Of a DNA stretch of 26,641 nt, positions 1 through 9,240 are shown one piece after another; the first letter of the stretch is position 1; each line of letters begins with the position of its first letter. Under the pieces are notes generated by a model. That model did no database searches. It was not told where the DNA came from and saw only the letters and a program-made list of their open reading frames with translations. This DNA comes from Paramacrobiotus richtersi (Eukaryota; Tardigrada; Eutardigrada; Parachela; Macrobiotidae). Position numbers and translations under genes: made by a program. The stretch lies in assembly GCA_034698045.1 (NCBI GenBank), contig JAQGAU010000528.1:1-26641 (forward strand). Direction: 5' to 3'.

Positions 1-423
1 AATGTGGTTTCGCTTCGCTCGTTACTCAAAAAAAAGCGCGCTTTTCTTGTGCTGGTATTCTGTATAAGTACAACATAATATGTAGAATCGCAAATCCATT
101 TAACCACGCAAATGTTCTCCAAGGAAGACGAGAATCATAGCGAAAGCGTCTGAAAAAACCGTTCGACGGGTTGTCGCATGCGAATTAGTAAAACAGCATA
201 AGCGCCTTACCTTGACTGTGCTTTAACGAGTGGAGTGGCCTACGCGAGCTGTGCCATTACCTGTACGTTAACCGACGCTTTAGCTCTAACGTAGCTAGAT
301 TACTTCGCGGATCACCATGCAGCTGTCCAGGTCCTTATGCCGCCATGCGGGACGCTGACGTACTGTTGTTCGTCGCCAATTGGCGAAGGATTGGTTAACA
401 TAAATTAATATCATAATTTGCAG
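1..423. other. Probable intron/5' region of the iGluR-like gene
   Basis: No complete exon is clear here. The stretch ends in a good splice acceptor (AATTTGCAG, AG at 422-423) that opens the exon below. A short open frame at about 322-384, with a coding-like run containing AMRDADVLLFVANW, may be an upstream exon, but I could not find a donor in matching phase. Confidence 0.3.
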
Positions 424-823
424 AATTCGGCTGATCCTGTGGCGAAGAAAATTTGGGCCAACATTCAGGCGAATGCCCCCGCATCGCTGGTCCAAAATAA
501 TGAAGCTGGACTGGACCTAGTGCGACAAGGAGGCTGGGCATTGGTTTGTGAAGATGCCAACATTGGTTTGGCACTGCAAAACTCCAACGGACAACTCGTC
601 ATAACCGGTGCCCCCGTGCAGATACCACGTTTCTACGCTCTAGGCGTCCGACTTGGTGCGTATCTGATTCACTGTATGATTGGAAATTTGATGTTATATT
701 AATTTTAACGGTGTGTCATGCGCAGGCGACAAGCTGGGGAAGACTCTGTCTATCAACATGGCCAAGATGGTGGAGAGTGGACAAATGCAACAGCTGCTTG
801 TCAAATGGGGATTCGCTAAGTAG
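424..823 (+). CDS. Ionotropic glutamate receptor-like ligand-binding domain, C-terminal part (two exons)
   Basis: This is the 3' end of a gene: exon 424-655, a 70-nt intron 656-725 (donor G|GTGCGT, acceptor GCGCAG), and exon 726-823 ending in TAG. The visible 109 residues resemble the second lobe (S2) of iGluR ligand-binding domains: DPVAKKIWANI, then NNEAGLDLVRQGGWALVCED, where family members have a ligand-contacting acid near MEST, then a terminal helix ending QQLLVKWGFAK. Ordinary iGluRs continue after the KW region into membrane helix M4; this protein stops five residues after KW. It could be a receptor lacking M4, a soluble binding protein or a truncated copy. The N-terminal part lies left of the window or in unrecognised exons. 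It shares no obvious function with the PIN genes. Confidence 0.6.
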
Positions 824-1141
824 TGTGTTCTTGCTGCTGCACTACGTGATAACGAGTTCTGTGATGTTTACTTGAACTGTTTTCTTCCACGTTTTTGTTT
901 TCATGCACAGTTGACTATACAAACAGCTCAACATCTCGGCAATAATGTTATATAAAAATGATCATGTGATTCCTATTTGAGCGTTACAAAATAATGTTTG
1001 TCTTCCGAACATTAATAACGTAAATAACTAGAGCAGCTCTAAACGTTATAACAAAATCAACACGACTAACAGAACAAAATATATAACTATATCATATATG
1101 CACAATAGCACAAATAGTTTACACATGCACTGAACTTCGGA
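824..1141. other. AT-rich intergenic spacer
   Basis: 3' flank of the iGluR-like gene and distal upstream region of the first PIN gene. It contains TATA-like runs (about 1077-1100) but no supported gene. Confidence 0.5.
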
Positions 1142-1221
1142 CAGCTTATCTCCTAATGTGCCGCATGGTTATTCTTATACAGACAAAACGGTGCACGTGG
1201 AAAGTCACAATATCAGTCTGT
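1142..1221 (+). promoter_or_regulatory. Class-A upstream block, copy 1 (TTATCT plus CACGTG)
   Basis: An 80-nt block repeated upstream of all class-A PIN genes. It carries TTATCT (1146-1151, reverse of AGATAA), CTAATGTGCCGCATG, TTATTCTTATAC, an E-box-like CACGTG, then GAAAGTC and ATATCAGTCTG. TTATCT lies 127 nt before the ATG at 1273, almost the same distance as in the other copies. The conservation is visible; a promoter role is inference. Confidence 0.5.
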
Positions 1222-1272
1222 AACAAGCTTACAGATTGATTCACTTGCGGTAGGCAGAACTGGGTCAGGATC

Positions 1273-2193
1273 ATGGCGCCGGTGGGTTTGATCCTGGTTT
1301 TTGACACCAACATACTCCTTATAGACAAAGGTCTGCAGCTGTTCAAAGAAATCCGCGATAAAGACACTGGCACGTTGTCCCAACCCGTCTACCTGCGTGT
1401 TCCTCTAGTTGTCCAGCACGAATTACGGAGTATTTGCAAGAGAAACGCCAAAGCCGCTGCCAGTGCTCACATAGCCCACAGTTTGCTGGATGCTGTCAAG
1501 GAAAACGATCCAAGAATCCGCATACAAACCCCACAACATGCAACCCAGATCGTAAAGTCTTTTTATCCTGGACAAGGTGGGAACAGTTTAATCAACGATG
1601 GGCAGATTCTGTTGTATTGTTTATCGCTTCGTTCGGCTGCACGCGATGTCTGGCTCATTACTAATGATAACGAACTATCTGCAAGATGTGTGCGAAGTGG
1701 GGTACATTGCTTGAACTTGTTAAGGCTGAACACGGTTCGGGATTTACCAGTGTACGACCGCACGCGACCCGGGGATGCATCCTACTATGAACTAAGTCCA
1801 GTTACAACAACTCAGGAGCAAGTAAACCGAAGTGCGAATTCCGGAAACAAGACTACAGCTCAGAAAACACAACAAAATTACGCTGTCGATAAGCAGCGAA
1901 CCATGGCAGTTCAAGTTAGTCTCCCAGTTCAGTGCAGTTGCCCGAAATATCCGGTTTATTACAATTACGAAGACCGCTACAACAAGAATCGGAACTTGTG
2001 CTCGCGATGCGATTCCGCCATTAACGTTCCGAAGGTTCCAAACGTTCCGAATGTCCCGGAAAAGGAAAGTAACTGGCTTAAGAAAACCATTATTGTCGTA
2101 ATTCTGGTTGTCGTTGCTGCGAAAAAAAAATGTGGGAAGAAGACAACGTTGGCTGCAGGTTTGTTATGCTGGATTTGTTGGCCGAAAGACTAG
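1273..2193 (+). CDS. PIN-domain endoribonuclease, class A, with C-terminal membrane segment (A1)
   Basis: 306 residues in one exon. The PIN fold fills about residues 6-175: LVFDTN (D11), QHEL (E50), INDG (D109) and LITNDN (D132). These are the four acidic positions that bind metal in PIN nucleases, so the active site looks complete. The order and spacing are like SWT1-type PIN domains, which cleave RNA. A Ser/Thr/Gln linker follows (about 176-210), then MAVQVSLPVQCSCPKY (211-226) with C-x-C-P, and CSRC at 243-246, which could bind zinc with it. A VPNVP repeat lies at 252-262. Hydrophobic residues 272-283 are flanked by lysines, and a second hydrophobic stretch is at 291-302, suggesting a tail-anchored protein with the PIN domain in the cytosol. 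The ATG at 1273 matches the start of paralogues A2 and A3. A run of nine A (codons AAA AAA AAA) sits just after the hydrophobic segment. Confidence 0.85.
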   Translation: MAPVGLILVFDTNILLIDKGLQLFKEIRDKDTGTLSQPVYLRVPLVVQHELRSICKRNAKAAASAHIAHSLLDAVKENDPRIRIQTPQHATQIVKSFYPGQGGNSLINDGQILLYCLSLRSAARDVWLITNDNELSARCVRSGVHCLNLLRLNTVRDLPVYDRTRPGDASYYELSPVTTTQEQVNRSANSGNKTTAQKTQQNYAVDKQRTMAVQVSLPVQCSCPKYPVYYNYEDRYNKNRNLCSRCDSAINVPKVPNVPNVPEKESNWLKKTIIVVILVVVAAKKKCGKKTTLAAGLLCWICWPKD

Positions 2194-2891
2194 CACCCGT
2201 TCTTCTGCTTGCTCGGGCAGTGCGAAAACGGGTGTAAACACAAGTAACCCATGAAATGCAAATCCTTGCATGTATTACAATGCTGTTCTTGAACCGATTC
2301 TTTTAAAACGTGCATGAAAAAGTATATTATAAGTACCTGAGGGTGCTATCGAAACAAATTCAGTGCCACAGCACTTTTTCATACTTAGTCATATTTCAAG
2401 TCTGTCGCTACCGAAAGCGGCGTTTGTTGTATTTATACTGTAGTGGTATGTTGTTTTTTGCTGTAATCAGACCGGCATCGGCAATCAAATGTCGGCCAGG
2501 GTTCCAAACAACGCAACGACTCGGACCTAATGTGACTGCACAGTTTAAATACGGATTGATCGCATTTTTTTGTGATCTGTGATTTGCAACGGTGTACACA
2601 AATTGACCATTATACAGTGAGTTGCTACAAATTTTAACTTAGCAGACTGTCCCAAAGAGAGTAAAAGTTATGAACTCCTTGCAATGCAATTATTATGTAT
2701 ACTTCTAGTACAGATCTCTGTTCTACGGTTCAGTTAATTTGCCGGTAATAAATGCGAAAACTTAGCACACGATATCTTATTACTTGTGTTATGCTATTTC
2801 GTCATAATATATACGTAGAAGTACGAGAATAAACGGCCAGCAGAACAAATATACACAGCGGAACTAAGCAATACACATGCGCAGTCCTTCT
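2194..2891. other. Intergenic spacer with class-A flanking duplications
   Basis: No gene seen. GTAACCCATGAAATGCAAATCC (2244-2265) resembles sequence after A3 (from about 8722), and ACGGCCAGCAGAA (2833-2845) recurs at 7378-7390, in both cases about 194 nt before an ATG. Duplication therefore covered flanks as well as coding sequence. Confidence 0.5.
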
Positions 2892-2969
2892 GATAAGTTA
2901 TCTGCTAATGCTTATTGTTAGTCTTATGCAAGCAGAACAATGCACGCGTAAAGTCATCATATCAGCCTG
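2892..2969 (+). promoter_or_regulatory. Class-A upstream block, copy 2 (inverted double GATA)
   Basis: Begins with GATAAGTTATCT (2892-2903), two GATA sites in inverted orientation, followed by GCTAATG, AGTCTTATGCAAGCAGAACA, GCACGCGTAAAGTC and ATATCAGCCTG. TTATCT is 128 nt before the ATG at 3026. Confidence 0.5.
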
Positions 2970-3025
2970 CGCACACTTCTACAAGAGTAATTCACCTGCT
3001 GTAGTGAGTACTTGGAACTTGAATC

Positions 3026-3952
3026 ATGGCGCCAGCGGGACTGATTCTGGTTTTTGACACCAACATTTTTCTCAAAGACAATGGTCTGCAGCTGTTCAAT
3101 GAAATCCGAACCAAGGACACTGGCACACTGCCCCAACCCGTCTTTCTGTATGTTCCTATAGCCGTGAAGGACGAGCTGCGAAATCTTGCCGACGGAGAAA
3201 TGACAGCCGCGGCCGCGGCCCACAAAGCCTACAACTTGCTCGAGGCGGTTGGGGAAAATGATCCTGTGATCAGCATACAGACCGCGCAGCATGATGCCCA
3301 GATGATCCAGTCCTTTTATCCAGGACACGGCGTAAACAGTCTAATCAACGACGGGTTGATTCTGCTATACTGTATATCGCTTCGCTCTGCTGCGCGCCAT
3401 GTTTGGCTCATCTCTGATTCTAAAGACTATGGACTAGCTGCCAGATGTATCAGAAGTGGGGTGCAATACCTGGACTTGCTAAATTTGATTGCGGCACGGG
3501 ATTTACCATTATACGACTGGAATCAACCCGATGATGTGTCCTACTACGAACTACATCCAGTGAAAACTAACCGGCGCCGAAATCCAGCTGCAAAGGCCCA
3601 CAAGAAAGCAAAGAAAAATCCGCAAAATTCGGTTAACATTAAGCGGCGCACCATGGCAGTTCAAGTCAATCTACCGGTAGAGTGTAGGTGCCCAAAATAT
3701 ACACCTTATTATAATTACGAGGACCGCTACGAAAATTATCAGAACTGGCAATCGAGAGGCTATTCCACCATTACTAGCCTGCCGGAAAAGAAAAGTGGCT
3801 GGTTTAAGAAAACCTGTATTGTTGCAATTCTGGTTGCCGTTGGCTATGCAGTATGGCAAAAAGCCAACATCGAGGATCGATGTTTCGCCAACTGGCTGAG
3901 TGTATCCCCCTGGTGTCCTGGACGTTTGTGTGAGAGTCCAGAGCATCTGTGA
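3026..3952 (+). CDS. PIN-domain endoribonuclease-like protein, class A, with C-terminal membrane segment (A2)
   Basis: 308 residues, one exon, same layout as A1. D11 (LVFDTN), E50 (KDEL) and D109 (INDG) are present. The fourth motif is remodelled: where paralogues read LITNDN, this one reads LISDSKDYG, two residues longer, so the last acid would have to be D131 or D134. The linker is strongly basic (RRR, KKAKK at about 182-197). The conserved module MAVQVNLPVECRCPKY (210-225) retains C-x-C-P and YYNYEDRY, but the second Cys pair seen in A1 is gone (WQSRG). A hydrophobic run at 263-277 is preceded by WFKK and followed by a Cys-containing tail. The PIN assignment is secure; catalytic competence is less certain than in A1. 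Confidence 0.85.
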   Translation: MAPAGLILVFDTNIFLKDNGLQLFNEIRTKDTGTLPQPVFLYVPIAVKDELRNLADGEMTAAAAAHKAYNLLEAVGENDPVISIQTAQHDAQMIQSFYPGHGVNSLINDGLILLYCISLRSAARHVWLISDSKDYGLAARCIRSGVQYLDLLNLIAARDLPLYDWNQPDDVSYYELHPVKTNRRRNPAAKAHKKAKKNPQNSVNIKRRTMAVQVNLPVECRCPKYTPYYNYEDRYENYQNWQSRGYSTITSLPEKKSGWFKKTCIVAILVAVGYAVWQKANIEDRCFANWLSVSPWCPGRLCESPEHL

Positions 3953-4821
3953 TGGATTTACGTAACGTTAGCAGCACTTACAGAATGACTGTCTGATGCT
4001 TTGCAGTTTTCCTTGTAGCACGCCTTGTAGTAGATACCTGATGATATAAAGCGCCGAACCACTGCATACTCCACGTTATAATTCAGTATCATGGGCGAGT
4101 GACCTCTTGTCTAAGATTTCCATATGCTAAGCGAAAACTCACCTGTGTGAAAGAGTAAAATATGGTGCTGTATTAGTCTCGTTAGCCGGAAAACAAAAAT
4201 ACGTAATTACGCAGATGCAAACATGGTTTGTTAAAGAGCTGCTACATGCAACACAAAACCATGCATTCATTCTGAAAATCTGAACGCAAAAAATCGGTTC
4301 AGAGGTAGTCTTATGCACCGTTGAACTGATCACTTTGAAACTCGTACAAAAAACAAAATATGTTAAAAAAGGAGCGAGTGCCATAATGAACTAAATTTAG
4401 TGGAACAACACATTTTCCATCTTTCGCCTCGAATATTGTGTAGAGCCACAGTAGAGGTCAAGTACGACATGATTCTGAATGTATGTAGAGTTTCATAGGC
4501 AGCATATAAGAGGTTTTTACATCCGCTTAGGCAAAACAATGGCGAAATAACGGAAAAATGTATATTCATACTTCCGGAAACCACGCTGCGCTCGACTGCT
4601 CCATACGAACCAGAGGGGAAGATGGCTACTTAGTTAACGTATTAGTAACCCGCTACAGCATCTACAGATATCATTTCCAACCATAAGGACGGGACAGCGG
4701 ATTGGCATGCTTACGTACTGTGGAATCAGCTGTCCTTGGGATATCAGTTTAGCACGAACATAACCAGACCATACAAATTGATACAATGATAACCATATCA
4801 CTTCTGATGTTGTCTATAAGC
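3953..4821. other. Intergenic spacer
   Basis: No supported gene. Open minus-strand frames at 4139-4584 lack family features, conserved starts and splice context, and look like chance frames in AT-rich DNA. Confidence 0.45.
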
Positions 4822-4882
4822 CGATAAGGAAATCATGTTGGCCTGTTGTACTATATATAACTGCAACGTAGTTAGCATAATG
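4822..4882 (+). promoter_or_regulatory. Class-B upstream block, copy 1
   Basis: CGATAAGGAAATCATGT (4822-4838) is identical at 11997-12013 upstream of the other class-B gene and contains a GATA core. A TATA-like TATATATAA lies at 4852-4860, and TAGTTAGCATAATG (4869-4882) is also shared exactly. The last element lies 93 nt before the ATG here and 106 nt before it in B2, so it could mark the transcription start region. Confidence 0.45.
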
Positions 4883-4974
4883 CGCAGATCCGAGTGTGTG
4901 ATCATGTTGAAATACTAATCTGCTGCAGCAGATGTTAGACGGTAATTACGGTGCTCCCGTAATGACCAGCAGCA

Positions 4975-5934
4975 ATGGGGATTTGTCTGGTTTTCGACAC
5001 CAATACTTTCCTGCAAGGCAATGGTCTGGAACTGTTCAAATTTCTTCGAAGCCAGAAGACTGGCACACTTCCGCAGCCAGTTCGCCTAGTCGTCCCGTTT
5101 ATTGTTAAGAGGGAGCTCCGGAACATGTCCAAGGGAAAGACGAAAAAGGCTCGTGCTGCTGAAGACGCATGTTCGTTCTTCGACTCCATCAAGGAAACTG
5201 ACCAAGCCGTCACGGTGCAAACCAAACGGGAAGCGCAAGCAATTGAACAAAGATTTTATCCATCACATTTGGGGCATTATAATGGATCAATAAACGACGG
5301 CCTCATTTTGATCTACAGCCTAACGCTCGCCGCCTCAGAAACTGGAGATGTGTGGTTAATAACGAATGACAATCAGTTGATAGCTCGAAGTGCGCGCAGC
5401 GGACTGACTTGTATGACATTAACGGCACTCAGGCAAGCTATGACAATCAACGTGTATTCCTTCGACAATCCCGACGCAGAGGCGTACTATCAACTGGCTG
5501 CAACAGGTACGGCGATCTGAAAAATCTCTAACAAGATTTACTGTGCATGTGTTCAAACAGGGAAAGCCAAGAAGGCTCGGAATACGGAGGCTCGAGCTGC
5601 GTCTAAGCGGCCCGTACAACGTAGTATCGGCGTCCAGACTTCCGGAGTGGTCAGTGATCAAGCAATGCAAGATGCACAAGCAGCGAACCGGCGCGACCTT
5701 TACGATCAAGTAGAAAGAGCAAAGAATGCTCGGAATAAAGATGCTCAAGCCGCTTCTAAGCGACCCGTTCAGTGTAGCATTGGCGTCCAGACTTCTGCTG
5801 TCATCGATGTCAGACCGATGGAAAACGGGCAAACTAAAGCAAATCAACGCCATCGCTACAAGGATAAGCCACGTTGTCTCGTCAGACTTTGCAGATTCTT
5901 ATGTTGTTGCTGCCTTATGTGGTCAGATAAATGA
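4975..5934 (+). CDS. PIN-domain endoribonuclease with Cys-cluster tail, class B (B1, two exons)
   Basis: Exon 1 is 4975-5506, the intron 5507-5560 (54 nt, donor CAG|GTACGG, acceptor TTCAAACAG) and exon 2 5561-5934, joined in phase 1 to give 301 residues. The PIN domain is complete: D8 (LVFDTN), E47 (KREL), D108 (INDG), D132 (LITNDN). The intron falls directly after the PIN domain (YYQLAATG). Exon 2 encodes a basic, Ala/Gln-rich tail with two copies of a repeat 51 residues apart (180-206 and 231-257; core AASKRPVQ-x-SIGVQTS). It ends in CLVRLCRFLCCCC (Cys 283, 288, 292-295) near the C-terminus. Such Cys clusters beside hydrophobic and basic residues are typical palmitoylation anchors, so the protein is probably held at a membrane by lipid instead of a helix. 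Without splicing, the frame would stop at 5520. Confidence 0.85.
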
Positions 5935-6670
5935 GGCGGCGTTTGGCATTTGTTCTGGCAGTACCGTTAGCGATGACGTTACAACGGCTTCATGTCTCGT
6001 AACCTTAAACTGTCAATTAGTTCATGCCAAAATCATTCAACGCTGGAGATAATTGTTCTCGTCGAACCTGTCCAAAATTTAAGTCATGTCTTTGCTGCCT
6101 ACTTTGAAAAGTTTTAGCCATATTAAAGTATGCAATTTTCCAAGCAACACGACTGCAGTCTTGTGATAATTGTGATTGTCAAAGGTTAGGTTTGACTTCC
6201 GGATCGCCGTCTACCAACACTGTCAAAAAACTCGAGTTCTGTAGCTTTCGTGTAGTTCCTTGAACTTTATTGTCCACAAGGCTACACACAAACGAATCAA
6301 CAAAGAACTGAAAAAGCTTTGATTTTGAGTTTTGTCCAGAATTCGTCTGCTAATACAGCCACGATGGAACGGGCTGACGGTGTTATCCACACGCCAAGTG
6401 TGAGCTGTTTGGCGGTTTCATCGCGATGGTCCAGCATGAACGGTAATCTTGGGAATCAAGCTCGGGATCGCTTGTTTATTTGCTTGCTAGTACTCTTGTT
6501 TTCTCCGGCTCTTTCAAGCAGAAACTGAACTAATTTTGAAAATAATTTCAGAAAAATTTGCATTTGCTGCAGGTGAAAAGCCGGTGCTTTCGACTGCGCG
6601 ACGCCAGATAGAACAGCCAGCAAATCAAGCAAAAACAAATCGAACAACAGAAGAAATATAATTCTACTGC
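5935..6670. other. Intergenic spacer, 3' flank of B1
   Basis: No gene supported. The segment 6173-6226 (GTCAAAGG, GACTTCCGGATC, ACCAACACTGTCA) resembles 14053-14107 downstream of B2, so 3' flanks were duplicated together with the gene. Confidence 0.4.
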
Positions 6671-6740
6671 AGATAACTTGTCAGTTGTCTCCTAGTGTGC
6701 CGCATGCTTATTCAACGAAGCAATATACCGTGGTACTGGC
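6671..6740 (+). promoter_or_regulatory. Orphan class-A upstream block (degenerate)
   Basis: AGATAACTTG, TCTCCTAGTGTGCCGCATGC and TTATTCAACGAAGCAATATACC match the class-A blocks at 1142, 7432 and 9151, but no PIN frame follows within the expected 130 nt or beyond. Probably left over from a lost or truncated duplicate. Confidence 0.4.
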
Positions 6741-7431
6741 TTCTTCGTTCGTTGGTATGGAAAGATTTGTGAACAAGTGTTTCAGAATATGTTTGTCTTT
6801 GATCTTATTCATCTTATCGGGGGCGTAAACGGTACTGTAGCAGCAGCGAAGCTGCCTTTCGGTGGTCAAGGTCATTTTTTACCAGTCAGTTTCTGTAAAC
6901 CTAGTACGCATGCGGTAAACAAAGCTGGATGCTTGCCACAAACTTCCGTGCCACGTTTTGGTTTATTATGCCGGTACAAAATGAGAAAACTGAGCCTTTT
7001 AGAAACATGATGTTTTATTGATTATCTTACAAAATGCCCACCAGTCTTATCTGTTAAATTTATAGACAAGACCGATAAATTTGTTCTTCCCGAAATTTTT
7101 CTGGAACTGATACGACATCAGGCACAATGTACAGGTATTTATCTGACTGTCACCGGCCATGCTGAATTTCGTCAGATTTGTAGTCTGCGCGTTTCGCAGC
7201 TTTTATCCACTGATATTACCCAGCATACCATTTGTGCAGAAATAATTTCCTAAAATTGATAATCTAACAAATCTGCGTATATCGAGTAGCCAGTTAGTTC
7301 TGTGCAGCGGTTGCAAACAACACCTGAGCCACGTTTAATGGCGCAACGAAAGAAAGTTCGCCACATTACCCGCAAAAACGGCCAGCAGAATAGACTACAA
7401 ACAGGACGAATATACACATTTCCAGCACCTC
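6741..7431. other. Intergenic spacer upstream of A3
   Basis: No gene supported. A 77-codon frame at 6777-7010 has no recognisable features. ACGGCCAGCAGAA at 7378-7390 is shared with the A2 upstream region. Confidence 0.4.
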
Positions 7432-7516
7432 CGATATCTTATCTTCTAATGTATCGCATGCTTATTCTCACGCAAACAAAGCAGCACACGTTGAAAGTCG
7501 CCATATCAGTCTGTGC
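7432..7516 (+). promoter_or_regulatory. Class-A upstream block, copy 3
   Basis: GATATCTTATCT, CTAATGTATCGCATGC, TTATTCTCACGCAAACAAAG, CACACGTTGAAAGTC and ATATCAGTCTGTGCA. TTATCT (7439-7444) is 134 nt before the ATG at 7573, in register with copies 1 and 2. Confidence 0.5.
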
Positions 7517-7572
7517 AGATTTCTGCAAGCGCATTCCACCTGTGCAAATGCGAACCGATTTGAGTCTGTATC

Positions 7573-8466
7573 ATGGAGCCGGCGGGTTTGATTTTGGTTT
7601 TCGACACCAACATATTTCTGAACCACAATGGTTTGCAAATATTCAACGAAATCCGGGACAACGACACTGGAACACTGCCGCAGCCCGTCCATCTCTATGT
7701 TCCTTTAACCGTCAAGAAAGAACTACGAAATCTGGCCGAAGGAAATTCCAAAGCCGCGGCCGATGCCTGCACAGCCCATAGCTTGCTGGAGGCAGTGCGG
7801 GACGACGATCCAGTGATCAGCATACAACACCAACAGCATGCGGCCCCGACTATGCAGTCATTTTATCCTGGACAAGCTGGCAACAGTTTAATCAATGATG
7901 GTCTCATTCTGCTCTACTGTATCTCGCTTCGCTCTGAAGCGTGCCATGTTTGGCTCATTTCTAATAACAACGAACTAGCTGCCAGATGTGCTCGAAGTGG
8001 CGTGCAATGCCTGGACTTGCTGAATTTGATGACGGCCCGGGATTTACCATTATACGACCGGAATCGACCCCAGGATGTTTCTTACTATAAACCAGATCCA
8101 GTTCCAGCAACCCAGCAGCAACGAAGCCAAAGCGCTGGTTCCCAGAGCAAGAACACAGCTCAGACGATACATCAGCAAGACGCTAACGTTAAGCGGCGCA
8201 ACATGGCCATTCAAGTCGATCTGCCCGTGGAGTGCAACTGCCCACAGCACACGTCTTATTACGATTACAAAGACCGCAACGAGGTTAATCGGAACATGGT
8301 CTCGCGATGCTCTTCCGCCATTAACCCGAAAAAGAAAAGTAGCTATAGCTGGCTTAAGGAAACGTGTCTTGTTGTAATTGTTGGCGCTGTCGTAGTGAAA
8401 TATGATAAGCCAACATGGGCTCCTGGCCTGTATCTGGCTGCATATTTTATCTGGCTGGGCATATAA
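7573..8466 (+). CDS. PIN-domain protein, class A, fourth acidic residue lost (A3)
   Basis: 297 residues, one exon, laid out like A1 and A2. D11, E50 and D109 are kept, but the fourth motif reads LISNNNEL where A1 has LITNDNEL: the acid at 132 is Asn (codon AAC where A1 has GAT). PIN domains lacking the fourth acid can be weak or inactive, so this member may bind without cutting, or cut slowly. The linker (176-205) is Gln/Ser-rich. The module MAIQVDLPVECNCPQH (211-226) keeps C-x-C-P followed by YYDYKDR. The first hydrophobic run is 263-275 and a second (283-297) forms the extreme C-terminus, so the tail could be a hairpin or a single anchor. Confidence 0.85.
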   Translation: MEPAGLILVFDTNIFLNHNGLQIFNEIRDNDTGTLPQPVHLYVPLTVKKELRNLAEGNSKAAADACTAHSLLEAVRDDDPVISIQHQQHAAPTMQSFYPGQAGNSLINDGLILLYCISLRSEACHVWLISNNNELAARCARSGVQCLDLLNLMTARDLPLYDRNRPQDVSYYKPDPVPATQQQRSQSAGSQSKNTAQTIHQQDANVKRRNMAIQVDLPVECNCPQHTSYYDYKDRNEVNRNMVSRCSSAINPKKKSSYSWLKETCLVVIVGAVVVKYDKPTWAPGLYLAAYFIWLGI

Positions 8467-9150
8467 TGGCGGCCTCTTTGACCACCGGTGCTGATTGTTT
8501 AGAGCACTGGGTCTGGATTGTCTCTGAAGAAGTTAACTGGTTTCTGAGCATATTTTGCTAGAAATTTCTTATGTTCACGGTATGAAAGGATAAACTGTAC
8601 AATAATAATGATGCTGCACTCCTTTTGATGGCAGAAAGACCACCAAACGTGTACACATAGGCACATTTGTGCAGAAATGCTTGTTCGGCCAGCACTTAAA
8701 GGCTGCAGACCCGTCACCCATGTAACCCATAAAACACAAATCCGTGTATCGAAAAACTTCTGTTGAACCATCCTTTCAAACTATGCATACAATGTCTGGG
8801 GAGTTAAACAGTCTTTGCCGTCTAGTTCTGAGTGCTGATGTTTACAGCAGAAAGAAATGCATACAGTTTTCGTCGGATCCTCGCAATACACGAACAAAAA
8901 CAACAAAATGTCATTTTTTTTATCTGCAGACGTGCGGTTTCTAAAGTAGTGATCTGTATGGTGATACTTGTGACTGGTCGTAAGGATGTTTTTGCTGAGC
9001 AACATGTATCTGAATAAACGGATATAATGCGACACGTGGCGGACATGTTACGGCTACTGTGCGCAAGATTTACATTTGTTAGGGCTACGTTCCAATATAC
9101 TACGTTTGATTTGCTGTATGTGTACACTTGTACAACACTACAAGTACCCC
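8467..9150. other. Intergenic spacer, 3' flank of A3
   Basis: No gene supported. GTAACCCATAAAACACAAATCC from 8722 resembles the A1 3' flank. Overlapping short open frames on both strands at 8744-9127 have no family features. Confidence 0.4.
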
Positions 9151-9240
9151 GATAACTTATCTCCGAATGTACATGTGCAGTATCGCATGCTTATACTTAT
9201 GCTAACAAAGCAATCCATGTGGAAAACGACGATTCTAGAC
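9151..9240 (+). promoter_or_regulatory. Orphan class-A upstream block (double GATA)
   Basis: GATAACTTATCT (9151-9162) is a perfect inverted GATA pair, followed by CCGAATGT, TATCGCATGCTTATACTTAT, GCTAACAAAGCAATCCATG and GGAAAACGACGATTCTAGAC. About 128 nt downstream, where an ATG is expected, there is no PIN frame; a CTTGGCGCCACTG string at about 9257 faintly resembles the A1/A2 start context. Confidence 0.45.

Noticed and set aside
5419..5853. 144-codon minus-strand frame over B1
   Set aside because: Antisense shadow of the B1 exons; the plus strand has the PIN domain, splice sites and conserved Cys tail.
7302..7781. 159-codon plus-strand frame overlapping the start of A3
   Set aside because: It lies in another frame across the A3 promoter block and coding start. 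A3 has strong family support, so this is a shadow.
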